Below are positions 11,361-23,520 of a stretch of DNA of 64,000 nt, one piece after another; positions within the stretch are counted from its first letter, which is position 1; the number at the start of each line of letters is the position of its first letter. The translations under genes were made by a program, and so were the position numbers. Location of the stretch: contig NC_133224.1 in the NCBI RefSeq assembly GCF_040436345.1, positions 8,114,741-8,178,740 on the forward strand, given 5' to 3'. The notes under the pieces are model-generated. The model had not been told where the DNA came from. It worked only from the letters and a program-made list of their open reading frames with translations, and did no database searches. Origin of the DNA: Pagrus major. Its lineage: Eukaryota > Chordata > Actinopteri > Spariformes > Sparidae.

Positions 11361-12900
11361 CAACAAGGTCATGTGTTTGATCCTCCTCAAAGCCCTAATC
11401 TTCTTCTTCTTTGCCCTCATCCACATCTTCCAGCATGGCTTCTGTCTCCTCAGAGTCAGGCTGAAACTTCAGGGGCTGTCCAGTCTGACTAAGTAGGTCG
11501 TCAACACCAAGCAGCTCTCCTATGAAAGAGAACAGAAAAATGTGCACATGCATTACAAGTTGTACTATGTATTATATAAATACCATTTCATTTTAAAATC
11601 AGAGTTGTATCTGCATAATTTTGAGTGTATGTTTTGCAAATAAAGCCTTGTTCTACTTAAAGACGCTGTACTGCCCTTGCAGCGCGTTCACTTGTGCAAA
11701 GCTATAACATATGCAAAGATATAACATATTATACACACTTGCTTCATCTATGTTAAAGCAAACGCTGTACTTTGTAAGAAATAGCTTAACTAACACAATA
11801 ACTACAAGTTACAAGCCAATTGCAGAACAGAGCTAGCTGCTGCTAATTAGCAGAGCACATGTTTAGCTAACCCAATAAAAGAAATCTACAACATGTAAAA
11901 ACTTTAAGATTACAAGAATATAGCGTTAATCAACACATACTACTCACAGACACATTATTTCCAGGGCAGAAGCGTGACAGAGAAGCCTCCAACAGATTCA
12001 TACACCGAGCAGTGTTCGTCTTGCCTGCCTGAGCTCAACTGAAGCATGTGTTGCAGAGTGTGTGTGACTGCATCAACCTGTGACCAGTAGGTGGCAGCAC
12101 AGTACATGAACTAATACAGATAAATCAATTGTTTTTAACCTTTTAACTTATTAAAATTATTTATTAACTTAACTTAAAGGCAGCACAGAGGCTTAGAACC
12201 CAGAAACTAAAACTATTATGTAGCCAGATTATAATTAGACATACCAGTATATTTCGCAGGTGGCCTGAAGGTTGGCACAAATGCACGGCCAAACACCTTC
12301 AGGCTGTTGGTGTTGACACAGTGGGCCACATCCCCGGCATATGTGAGGAGAGACAATGACCTGGTGGTCCCCGCCACAGTCCCCCCATCCTGGTTCCACC
12401 TATTTAGGCCTACTAGGAGGTACAGCTGAAAATTCAGTGTGTTTGCACTGGTTCCTGGGAAACATCAAAATATTTATGCCAATGATAAAAAGGTTTTGCT
12501 TTTCAATCTGAATAATGAATCAATTAAAAAAAATCATTATTTAAAATATCAGACATAGAAGAGACACCAACCTGGAATGAACCTGTTCAGGTGGCAGTGA
12601 AAGGATTCAAGGGATGTGGACCCTCTGGCACAGCGGTACCTGGTCAAAATGATAACTCCAGGAGTGGTGGTGGTGCCAGCCTCGGTGTACAGCTGCACAC
12701 CTGACACATCCTGGATGCACCTGATGTGGCGTTTCTGCACACGCCAGATGTGCTCCATTCGGACCTGGTCCAGCAGTGGCACCCCAGTGAGGTCTCTGCC
12801 ATTTGCGCCACCCAGGGTTTGGAGCAGTCGCTCAATCTGGGTGATGGTGGTTTCCTCGCCACGTGTCTTTTCGGCAACAGTATTGGCTCTACTCTGTCCT

Positions 12901-13178
12901 GCTGATCCGCGTGTCTACAGGGCGATCATTAGTATCAGGCACACCTGCCTGAGCTGCCGTCGCTTTGCCTGCCGCAACAGAGTGAGGTCCCCAGCATCCC
13001 ACTCGAAAATGCATGCAGACAGACTGTTTCTCTCAGCTGTTTCTTGCTGATCCGCATGTCCACCAGGTGATCAGTAATATCAGGCGCACTCTCCTGCCTG
13101 AGTTGCAGTCTCCTTGCCTGCCGCAACAGAGTGAGGTCCCCAGCATCCCACTCGGAAGATGCATGCAAACAGACAGCC
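12901..13178. repeat. Tandem duplication with ~145-bp period
   Basis: A block beginning gctgatccgc at 12,901 and ending at gcatgcagacag recurs at 13,046-13,178, beginning gctgatccgcatg and ending at gcatgcaaacag. The copies differ by scattered substitutions and small indels. They encode two related versions of a WDAGDLTLLRQARRLQLR-like segment on the minus strand. Confidence 0.8.
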
Positions 13179-13180
13179 CA

Positions 13181-13480
13181 TGACAGTCATGTTAATTCTG
13201 AGTGCTAAGCAAAACATCATCCAGAAACTGAAACAAGCCCAGTTTCCTATGATGTAGCATTTAGAATTGAAGTACAACACGTGCAAATCGCCAAAAATGA
13301 GTACTACTTTAAAAATGGCCAATTTACTGTTATGCTTTGCCCATGTTTGAAACCGATAAAATACGTACATTTTCACCAAAGTTTCATGGGTTTTTGAGCA
13401 TGTTTAGAACCTCAAAAAATGCTATTTAATGGTAAAAATGTGTAAAAATAAAATAATAACTAAATAAGAATAACATCCTT
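13181..13480. other. Intergenic, nothing recognised
   Basis: A short stretch between the decayed gene and the LINE fragment. No supported frame or RNA is seen. Confidence 0.5.
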
Positions 13481-13970
13481 GGGATCCCCTGGGATGCCCT
13501 CTTGACTCAGTGCAGGTGGTGGGAGAGAGCAGGATGATGGACAAGCTGTCATCACTGCTGGTGAAGGAGTCCCACCCCCTGCAGGACACTTTCACAGCAC
13601 TGGGCAGCTCCTTCAGCAACAGACTGATACACCCTAAGTGTGTGAAGGAGAGGTATCGCAGGTCCTTCCTTCCTGCTGCTGTCAGAGTCTACAATCAGCA
13701 CTGCTCCCAATAGACCTCACTCTGCACTCTGCACTGTCAATTTTCTTAATACCCATATTTATTATTTATATTGTAAATAAAAATTCACTGCTGTTAATTT
13801 TGTACAATATCATGTTTATATGTATATACAAGTCTATTCTATTTCTTACCTTTTTAATTTATATTGGTAATTTTTGGGTATTATTGTTTTTTGTAAATAT
13901 TCTGTCCTTTGGCTGCTGTGGCAAACAAATTTCCCCGTTGTGGGACAATAAAGGAATTCTGATTCTGATT
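13481..13970 (+). mobile_element. L2-like LINE 3' end (ORF2 C-terminus and 3' UTR)
   Basis: The frame ending at 13,713 encodes a typical LINE ORF2 tail (RLIHPKCVKERYRRSFLPAA, then VRVYNQ). About 260 bp of AT-rich 3' UTR follow, with gacaataaaggaattctg and a terminal attctgattctgatt repeat. Short terminal tandem repeats in place of poly(A) are typical of CR1/L2-clade elements. It is 5' truncated; the reverse transcriptase core is absent. Confidence 0.75.
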
Positions 13971-15027
13971 GCACAGGTCAGTGCTTGGGCCCTAATAACC
14001 TGTGATTTCCCTGTAAATTGTTGAAGTATAAATTGAATTTCATCACGTCAATCTCAAAAACTTGAACATTACACCATTAATTGTTAATTAACTACTGGAT
14101 TTTTTCCATACATGTTCAATTAACAACACAACAACCTGCTGTTTTATCTTATTCAGTCATTTATTCAGCATGATTGTCATGAGTACTGAATTTTATAAAA
14201 CATAGTAAATGTTGCCACTACATTAATATACAGTAGATATACAGTAGGCCAACATGCAACAAGGCACCAAATGCTATTTTAAAAAAAGAAAAATAATATT
14301 TTCTTTTAATATTTTAATAATTTCAACACTACTCATCGCATATTACATCACTTAGTACAGCATTCAAATTTAAGTGGAGGAAAAGGAAAATATTTGTGTC
14401 TGTATTTCTGATCGGGAAATCATTCAAATGCGACCTGATTCACTTAAAGGCCCCTGATGTACTTATCTGTTAGACAATAATGACTATATGTGGCTGGTAT
14501 AATAACACACGAGAGTCTTCAAATAGTTAGCATATAAACTTGTTCCAAGTACGCAAACATTATTATTGACATGATTGTAAAATGTAGTGCTTGCATGTGT
14601 GTGTACATGCGTGCAAATAGACTAGATGTTGCTGAAACACAAGGTCAGTTTTTAATTAGCAATACAAACTGGTTATGATTTCCTGTGTTCTACCTTACAC
14701 TGCAGCCTTTAAAATCTAGAACCAATTGCAGTCTCTTTAAAATCTATAAACTCCTCACCTAACAGTGTCATAATCTAATCTACAGTAGGTAATGAATTTG
14801 TCAAGCATTAACCATCACAGTTCTGACATCAAGCCTCAAATTACAATGCATTTGAAGCAAAAACAGTAGATGATAGAATGTAAAGTCAGTAACCGATGAA
14901 ACGGAGCTCTGCAGATGGAGGTGTTGGCTGCAGAAGACTCTGGAGGTCATTTTCAGAGGAACTTGCTGTTCTTTTCGAATCAGACCAGTCTGTTGGCTCA
15001 GGTCCGAGGTCTGATTTTCAGATTCTG
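13971..15027. other. gba2 3' flank and probable 3' UTR
   Basis: No frame is recognised. The region lies downstream of the gba2 stop (gba2 runs on the minus strand), so part of it is probably 3' UTR. A minus-strand AATAAA reads at about 14,160-14,165, which would give an ~870-nt UTR; this end is inferred only from the hexamer. Confidence 0.45.
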
Positions 15028-18000
15028 TCACTGCTCCCCATCTGTGGCTCCAGTTTGGGCCGATGTGGTCTGATCCTTCTGTGAAGTGTCCAAGGCTAGC
15101 TGAATGGCCCAGACACTCAAAGGTCTCATGTATGCCAGAGAGCGATAGATGCCCTTCTCACAGTAGGCTTCAGGAGTCTGGAAGGCCATGCCTAGCCTCT
15201 CCCACACAGTCCGGTAGCAACCCTCCGCTGTGCGCATACCCTCCTCCCGCATACCCTGGGGTGGAAAAAAAAAGGGAGGTGTGAGCAATACACCACTTAA
15301 TGTCACAGTCAACACAACCAGCCATACAAACACATACAAAAATGAAACATCAAGTTACTTTGAGGGAGTGTACTTAAGCAAAGATTATACTTGTTATGGT
15401 TGAGCAAAGACTCTATTGAAAGGAGTATACGGTACATATTATGTACTTTTATATTAAGTAAAATGTGTCACTATCCATACTTGTGATGAAGGAGAATCCT
15501 TATTGGGTATCTGACTGAAGTTTATCATTCAAGTTTATTAAAAAAAAAAAAAAAAAAAATCATTCTGCAAATAGTTTTCTTACTTTTGTAATTTAAAAAA
15601 AATGATGTATATTATAGCAAATTCTGATCAAACAGGCTTAAATCAACAACTTCTGTAAGTCAAGCCTGCTTTAGGTTTTCTGAAAACAAAATCTGATGAG
15701 GCTGATTGTTTTTGCCCCCTTGAATATGAAGGGGATACTAACGTACACACACACTTACCTCGTGGATCATTGTAGCTGCCAGTCCATACACCACTCCAAT
15801 CCAGACCTCATCTGACTGGACACTGGAACGGTCGGGCACTCCTTCAGGACGCATGCCGTTGACTGCCCCCATTTGGCCTCCAGCGAAGCTCATAACATTC
15901 AAGTCAAAGACAGACTTAAGAGCGCTCTGGATTTTTTCTTTTGGAAAAGCCTGGAGGGAGAAAGGAAGTGATGTTGAGACCACAAAGCTTCGATGTATGT
16001 CTAAATCTGAAAACAATTTCTTTATTGATGTTTGTGTAATTTGAAGCTTGGTAAAGGGAAAGGGGAGATGTTAGGTTGTGAACACAAAGAACAATGTAGA
16101 GTGTCCAATTTGGCATGTATTTAGCTTTTTAAATGCATCTCTTGGCGCATTCAAAAAGCTATTTTGCTACTACGCATGTATATTTTAGGAGAAGCCAAAT
16201 TAAATAATAGTGAATGTTCAAAAATGTGCCGAGCCCAATATCAATCACTTATCCTTGATGTAGATACAGTGCTTCACATGGGAGCTAGACAGATATAAAG
16301 ACTGATATAAGCTTATCAGTATTGGTGTTTATGTCGACGGATAAGTAACAAGAAATGACAGTACAAGAAATAAAACTTGGAGGTTATTTAGAAACAGTGT
16401 CGTTGTTACATGGTTTGTCCACCAGAGAGCACTAACAAGTTTGATTTTTATTAAGTTAGTACCCTTTTCATTAGTTTATGTGATGTTTAATCAATTTTAA
16501 ACTCAATTATTAATATCAACGTCGCCTCAAAAATCTGGTCTCAGCAATACATTATATCTATTGTAGACTAGGGCTGCACCAATAAATATTTTCATTATCA
16601 ATTAATCTGTCGATTTTCTTTCTTGATTAATCGAGTAGTTGTTTAATCTATGAAATGGTGAGAAATGTTGATCACAAAGCCCAAAGTGACATCCTCAAAT
16701 GTCTTGTGTTCTCCACAAGCCAAAGATTTTGCATTTATTGTCACAGAGGAGTAAAGAAACCAGAGAATTTGGAAATTGTTTCTGAAAAAAAATGACTCAA
16801 AATGATTTATTATTATAATCATTGCCGATTAATTTAATAGTTGACAGAAAATTGATTCATTGATTGAACGTTGCAGCTCTATCGTAGGCCAGCTGGTTGT
16901 CATTTTGTACAGCTCTGTAAGGGTCAAAATCTCCTCTACAAAAAACGGGGAGATCTGAGATTCAATCTGAGCAATGATTCAAGGTCATTGCTCAAGGTTG
17001 TAAGATGGGGGGGCTCAAGTTTAAACTCGCCTGGTAGTCTCCCTCCCCCAGTCCGGATGCTCTCAGGAACCAGTGGCCGGCACACTGGTCAGACATGACA
17101 CTATTAGAAAGGTCTCTCCCACTGCTGTCATAATTGTAGTACTTGCCTGAGCATAAGAGGAAAAATGAAAATAAAAGCAAAGCATTTCAAGTCTCAAACA
17201 ACTTAACTGTAGAAATTACTTACAGCTGGGTGAACTCTTCCCATTTGAACTCACCGTTCCACAGCAGTTTGTCAAAAGCAGCGCTGCCCCTGTCCAAGAT
17301 GTCTCTGTAACATTGATATTTCTCCTCGTTGTCCACCAGTCTGGCCATCATACACATTGCACAGAGGGATGCCAACCACAGCCCACCACAGTACGCACTG
17401 TGAAATACAAATACGCAAAATGACACCAGAAAGAACAGGTTTAACCACTTGACGTATCCAAGAGATGCAAATATAATTTGCATAAAACTCTTAGTGGAAT
17501 TTGACTCAAATGTAACCTTGTAGTTATCATGCAACACTAAATTAAGTACCAGTAAGTAAGTAAGTAAGTACCAGTCCTCAGTGTTCAAAATAAAAGTTAA
17601 TACTTGATTTACTTTGTAAGATGGTATATAAAGATCCATAGTTGCTTTGAATCTACAAGTTTAGCCTCAGCTTAGCATAATAAACATAACACACTGTGAG
17701 CAGGATGAACTCGTAAAACAGGAACCATCAGTTTGGAAGCCAAAAGCCTTTAATCTTTGCTGCAGTCTCTGAACTAAACCTCAGCTCTCAGGCTACATTT
17801 AGAGTAGCGCCTGCAGCAACGGACAACTCAATTTTTCCTGCTTTTTGCCATGAGTCATGCTTTTTTCCATTTCCTTCCCTCTCACCCTTCCCCTTACTAT
17901 TCAATTCAGGCTTAAAATTGTCAACGGCAAGTATCAAACAATTTCTTTGTTTGTGGAGTGATCAGTTCATTCAAGGGTTAGATTTAAACGAATAAAAAAG

Positions 18001-21000
18001 GGTACTTTTTTGGGAGCCAAGTATTTATTGCTTCAATGTTTGAAGCAATTTGTTGATAGAACTTGAATATTTTAGGGGTGTTAGTTGTTGACTGTGAATA
18101 GTGACTGGGGGGCTTAGCACTTAATTCTTTTTACATATCACAACATCTGAAATGAATGGTATAAAAAGGAGGGAGTCCTTTGTAGTGATGTTAATATATG
18201 TTGATATTTTTTCACTCGTCTGTATTTTCGTGCTTTTCAATGTCAAAAAGCATTACTTAAAGTGTTTTTTTCTGGGTTACCATGCTTTTTCTTCCTCTCA
18301 CCTTGGTCCAGTCACAGTCCAACCATCATAGGTCTGGTCAGCATATCCAGAGTTCTCTATCAGTCCATCTCCATCCAGGTCGAACTTCAACTCCGACTCC
18401 ATCACAGCCTAGCAGACAAACCAGAATTAAACAGCAGGGTGGAACAAAATTCTCACCCAGTGACAAATAATCGGGTGTGACCCAGTTTATACCTGGCAGA
18501 TGGGCCACATGTCCCGCAGGTACTGGCTGTCCTGGGTGAGATGATAGTCCCTGTAGACCTGCAGGACAAACTTCAGGTTCAAGTCCTTCCAGTCTGCTGT
18601 GTCGTGGATGAGGTAGGCATTCACCCTCTGCCATGGCTCATCATCTGGGGACACAGTCATCATGTTTAACTGAGAGACAATTCAAATTTACAAGAATCAA
18701 ACAAGTGTTAAGTCTCTGCAAGTTGAACTGAACTGAGATGAAAGGTTAAAATCAAATTCTTCTGTCAGAGAAGTTGATGAGATTATCTTTCTCCTACCTG
18801 GGTCTCCTATGTCGTGAGGCACCACGTTTTTGGCCTTAACCGGAGAATACCGCCCACTCATCAGATGGAGCCTTTCTGTTGGGTCCTGGTTAACCACACT
18901 GCCAGCTGAGGGGAGAATCAAGCTGTAAACCTGGCCCTGGTAATACTTTTTAATCAAATACAGATGCTTAGATAATCGCTGAAACACCAGGAGGACAGCA
19001 CTTAACTCACCAATATCATATTGCACACTCAGGGCGAGTTTGGGCCACAGCATGATAAGTGCAAAGGAAGCATAGAAGTGCACATCATATGTGTTGTACA
19101 TTCTGTACTCCTGACCTGGGGAAACGATAATAACTTAAGTTAAAGAACACATTTAATATTGTTAGATCATTCTTTCACTTTTGCGAACACTGAATATTTC
19201 TCAAAAGTTTAATAACATTTTAAACCACAGGTTTTGTAAGCTGTAAGGCAATGTTAAGGCAAACTTTATGAGCTTTGCTTAGCAAGTATATCCATTAAGG
19301 ACAAGACAAACAATGGGAAGAGTCCTAAGTAGATGACTTAGCATTTAGTTTATTACAAGACAATAAACTAACATCACTTCCAGTTTACTTTTATAGCAGA
19401 CATTACACATTATTAATTAGTTTTGAACTGCAGTCAGTGAAGGCTGATAGTTGATAGTTTCTAGACCATACTGAAGTACAATCTAATAACATACTATGAC
19501 ACAATCTGCTCGTTTTGTAGAAGTGAAAACTCCTAATTATAATTTCAAGGTCTTTTACCTCTAAACTGCTTTGTCAAGTCTTTCAGACTAACACCTGTCT
19601 CCTTGTCACTTACCTTCTAGGTAGGCAAAACGGCCGTACTCCTTGACGACAGCAGGCTGAGCTGGCAGCCCTCCGTCGTTGCTGCGCACACCACCGCTGA
19701 CATCAGCGTCCTCTGGTAGCTCTGTCCACACCGTCCCTCCATCCACCACAAAGTACAACTCATTAAACAGGGCTGACTTATACCAGGAGGGGAGAGCACT
19801 GCAAAGCACAAGACAATAGGATAAACAATGATTTGATTGATAAAAAGGTTGTCATAATGCATCATGGTTGCTTTAGATAAACTAGTGTTTCATTTGACCT
19901 CCAGAGTTGCCAAAGCTGTGAACTACCTGTCCTGTAGAATGGGTCTTTGCCACTCATCAATTCTCTTCTCCCACTGACTGTAGTGTGTTAGGGCGTAGTG
20001 ACTGAGCGAGGGGGACGCATCCCCTTTGGTCCCAAAGTAACGACTGTATCTCCTGGAGACACAAAATCAACAAGCTGATGATGGCGACACAAGTACACAA
20101 AATGTCCATCAAAGCGCAACAAATACAAAAGCAGAAAGCACTGTAGTTAAACGTTTTTAAAAATGTATCTTAGTGATCTAACTTTTCCATTGCATTTCCA
20201 CACAGAATTGAAATTATACTTGTTTGGTGTTGAGACTGGGACTTAAAAGGAATGAGCATGGACCCCCCCCCAACCTTTTGTTTATGCTTGACACAGTCCA
20301 AAGTCACGCAAACCAAACAACCACAGATAAGAAAGTTAACAAGACAACACTAGTGAAGGTTTTTGGTTAAGTGTGACAATAGAACAACTAATGCCAAAGG
20401 GAACAACATCTGCGTGTGACAAACATCTCCAGCTTGTTTTCTGCAAAGCAACATTCCATGTGTGCGTTTCCTTTAATGTTCAACATACCTGACGTGTTCC
20501 CTCTCCCTAGAGCCAAAGTTGATTTTGGGCATGTCCCAGGCTAAACAGAACTCCTGGGTGTTGCGGCTCTGAGCCGGCACTGAGCAGCCCACTGCCAATG
20601 CTGCTGCCACCTTCTCTCCCTTAGCCGTTGGTGGGCTGGATCCTGCAGAGGTAAGCGAGAGAGGGAGGGGATGATACCAGGGGAGGGTCCACGTCTTTTT
20701 TATGTTATTGCTTCATGATGAGCAACTTCATAACTTAAGACTTCTGTTTAATTGTGAATTGAACAATTGTGTCTCATCCCTCCAGTCTGTTTTTAATCAC
20801 TGACCTGTAGGAGAGTCAAGTCGCCCGTCAGTGATGAGGTCACTCCATAGGCTGCTGCAGGTTCCCTTTGGACTGAATGCTGTCTGGTGACTGACCTCCC
20901 TGTCGGGCTGTTCACACAAACACACACGCGCTGTTGGTAAATCTTAAACCTAAGGCTCATTAACAGCACAGATTTCACAACTAGCTCATTAATAGAAATC

Positions 21001-23455
21001 CACTTCCATAAAACAGAGACTATTGTTACAAATCTTGTTTATTCCCTGGGGAAATTTTCTGCCGCTAACCTACAACCTACTGAAAAAACCCTGATGGTAA
21101 TTAAATCAAAACCTCATAAATCAGACCTGCTCTCGTGCTGCGATGCACAGAGTGTAAGGGTTCACTGTGGTGCAGTGATGTAGCAAGACCCCAGACACTG
21201 CCTCCCCCTCTTTCTCCAGGTGGAATGGTTCATTCCAGTGTCCCCCACACTTGTCGTCCTTGTGTCCTGACCCGTTGACCATGGTGAACATGATGGAGAC
21301 ATCCAGAGCGTAATCGTTCTTGTTCTCTATGTCCCACACGAATACCGCCACTGGGAGACTAGAGTCCTGAGAGAAGGGAGATATGTGGCGGAACCATCAT
21401 GTGAACATATACCTTCTAAAATGTGACTTTTACCACAACAAAGTATTTATGCTTTATATTAGATATATACTGTAAATACTGCAGCCATCAGGTGGAGTTT
21501 CAGAAAAACATTTTATGATGTTTGTTCTTGAAAAGAATGTGTAATTGTTAGCATGAGCATGGATCGATAATGATTCTCGAAGAAGGAAAAAAGTTTGCGC
21601 TTGACATCAATTTAAACTTTCTGGGTCTCTTTGGATGCTCTTTCTAGTAAATGATTATCAATATACTGTAATTAGGACATACTGTATGTTAACCATATGA
21701 TTGCTTCACTAAAGCAAGCTGTTAGATACAGCCGTTAAACCATTAACCATGATGCAGAGGTGCAATTTATCTGTCTAATTCTAGTCTTAAAAAGGTCCAG
21801 TGTGTAGGATTTCAGGGGATTTAGTGAGAGAAATTGAATAAAATATTCATAATTACGTTTTCATTAGTGTATAATCACCTGAAACTAAGAATTGTGTTTT
21901 CTTTAACTTAAAATGAGCCTTTTAGATCTACAGAGGGAGCGTGTCCTCCTCCTTGGAGTTCGCCATGTTGCACCTCCAATAAATCCTACATATTCAAGGC
22001 ATGTGCAGCAGCAAAGTATCTCTGTCAGACTGCCTCAGTTACCTGGTAGTCGTGGGGGATGACTGGGGAAATCTGCCTGCAGGTCAACGTGACATTCTGC
22101 CCTGGCAGGTGGTAGACGGTCCAGGCACGGGGGTACAGGGCGTGATAGAAGGCATACTCTCCGCAGTAGCCCCAGTTCCAGCCTTGTAATGTGGGTGGAC
22201 GCTCTACGGAGAGCACCTGCTGGTAAACTGTTTGCCCCCCGCGACGCAAACACACTGTGAACTGAGAAAAGGATGAGGAAGTAAAAGATTACATATTAGT
22301 CATTACCAGAAGTTTTATTGTAAATTGAACCTGCCTCTTTATTTACATTTCCCAGTGTTCCCTGACTAGAGAATGATCAACTTGGAAAAAACATACTGCT
22401 CTACTTTTATGTTTTTATGACACTGAAACCAGCCTAATAGAAGTTTGGAGATAAGTTGCTTAACATGCTGTAGGAGTGATTGTTGGACTTTGTTTACCAA
22501 GATTCAAATAAGTCAGCCATTGTACAGGATTTAAAGGGACCAAAATATATGAAGCCAGATAACTACCCTCTAACTAAGTCATTCTTTTATGATGTAGTAT
22601 GTATTCAAATGAGCCAGTCTATTTAAGATCCTATTTACCTGGTTTGCTGTGACAGTTTTGTAGTGGTACATCCCAGGGTTAAGTTGCCACCTGCAGAATT
22701 CCCCCCTCCAACCTCTCGTGATGGTACCTCCTCCAATGCCGCCGAGTGGAGCACCTGCCAATTAGAGCATGGTGTCAACTATGCTCAGATTAATGGATAA
22801 TCCAAAGACATAAAACGACAAAACATTAAGCCTGTGCGAGAGTACTGGGAACTGGGAAAGATTATAAAATGTTATATGCCCTGCAGCATACTGATAATGA
22901 TAGACTTCTCTCAGATTTAGCATACTCTATTGTAAGAATGACCTGAACTCACCGTATATTTGACGTAAGGGTTGTGCACCAAACATATCAATGAATGGGG
23001 CTTTCTTTTCCACCTGGGTCTTCTTGTACCACCATTTTAGATACCTGGATAAACACAAATACCGTGCACAATCATAAGTAGAAGAACACAATATAAATCA
23101 AAATGAAGATGACTAAAAAGAACCGAAGAAATCAACAAATATTCTGTTAAGCAAGACATCTCAAGGCAGCATGCATCCTAACTAAAGTCGTGTAATTTTC
23201 TAATGACTTTACAATTAACCATCACAAGCATGTGAGTGATTAGTAAACATGCTTTTTCTCCTCACTTGTTTGAAGGCAACTACAGCGGTTTCCAAGCCTT
23301 TAGCATTCTGAGTCTAAGCTGGATCCTACATGTGTACACACACACACTCACACACAGGCCAAGGCAGAGTTTAAAGAGGGAATTGTGCAACTGCACGAAG
23401 AAAGAACTTTTTAGAATGAGAGGAATGAAGTGGCATTTTATCTGAGTGATGTTAT

Positions 23456-23520
<65 letters not shown>

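Larger units (their letters stand above)
10300..13180 (-). pseudogene. Decayed multi-exon gene of a repetitive teleost family
   Basis: Minus-strand exons that join in phase are visible. About 12,572-12,900 encodes GVPLLDQVRMEHIW and RCARGSTSLESFH...LNRFIP. Then come 12,245-12,454 (LYLLVGLNRWNQDGG) and an exon starting at about 11,520 (GELLGVDDLLSQTG). The last runs into a Ser/Ala/Pro-rich repeat region (11,069-11,360). Further exons lie at about 10,855-10,959 (DSLAECLVELRNQHS) and 10,440-10,750 (ALWQNLLDYDKQRVV). The phrase CARGSTSLESFH plus LNRFIPG recurs in many uncharacterised fish proteins, likely of mobile-element origin; I cannot name the family safely. An in-frame TAG at 11,395-11,397 and another stop near 10,440 argue it is broken. 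A tandem duplication disrupts its 5' part. Confidence 0.6.

Noticed and set aside
19100-19112. gba2 exon 10 starting at the tcag|gagtac acceptor
   Set aside because: It shifts the frame; the upstream ccccag|gtcaggag acceptor (exon start 19,115) keeps the conserved [12 protein letters not shown] and makes the total length a multiple of three.
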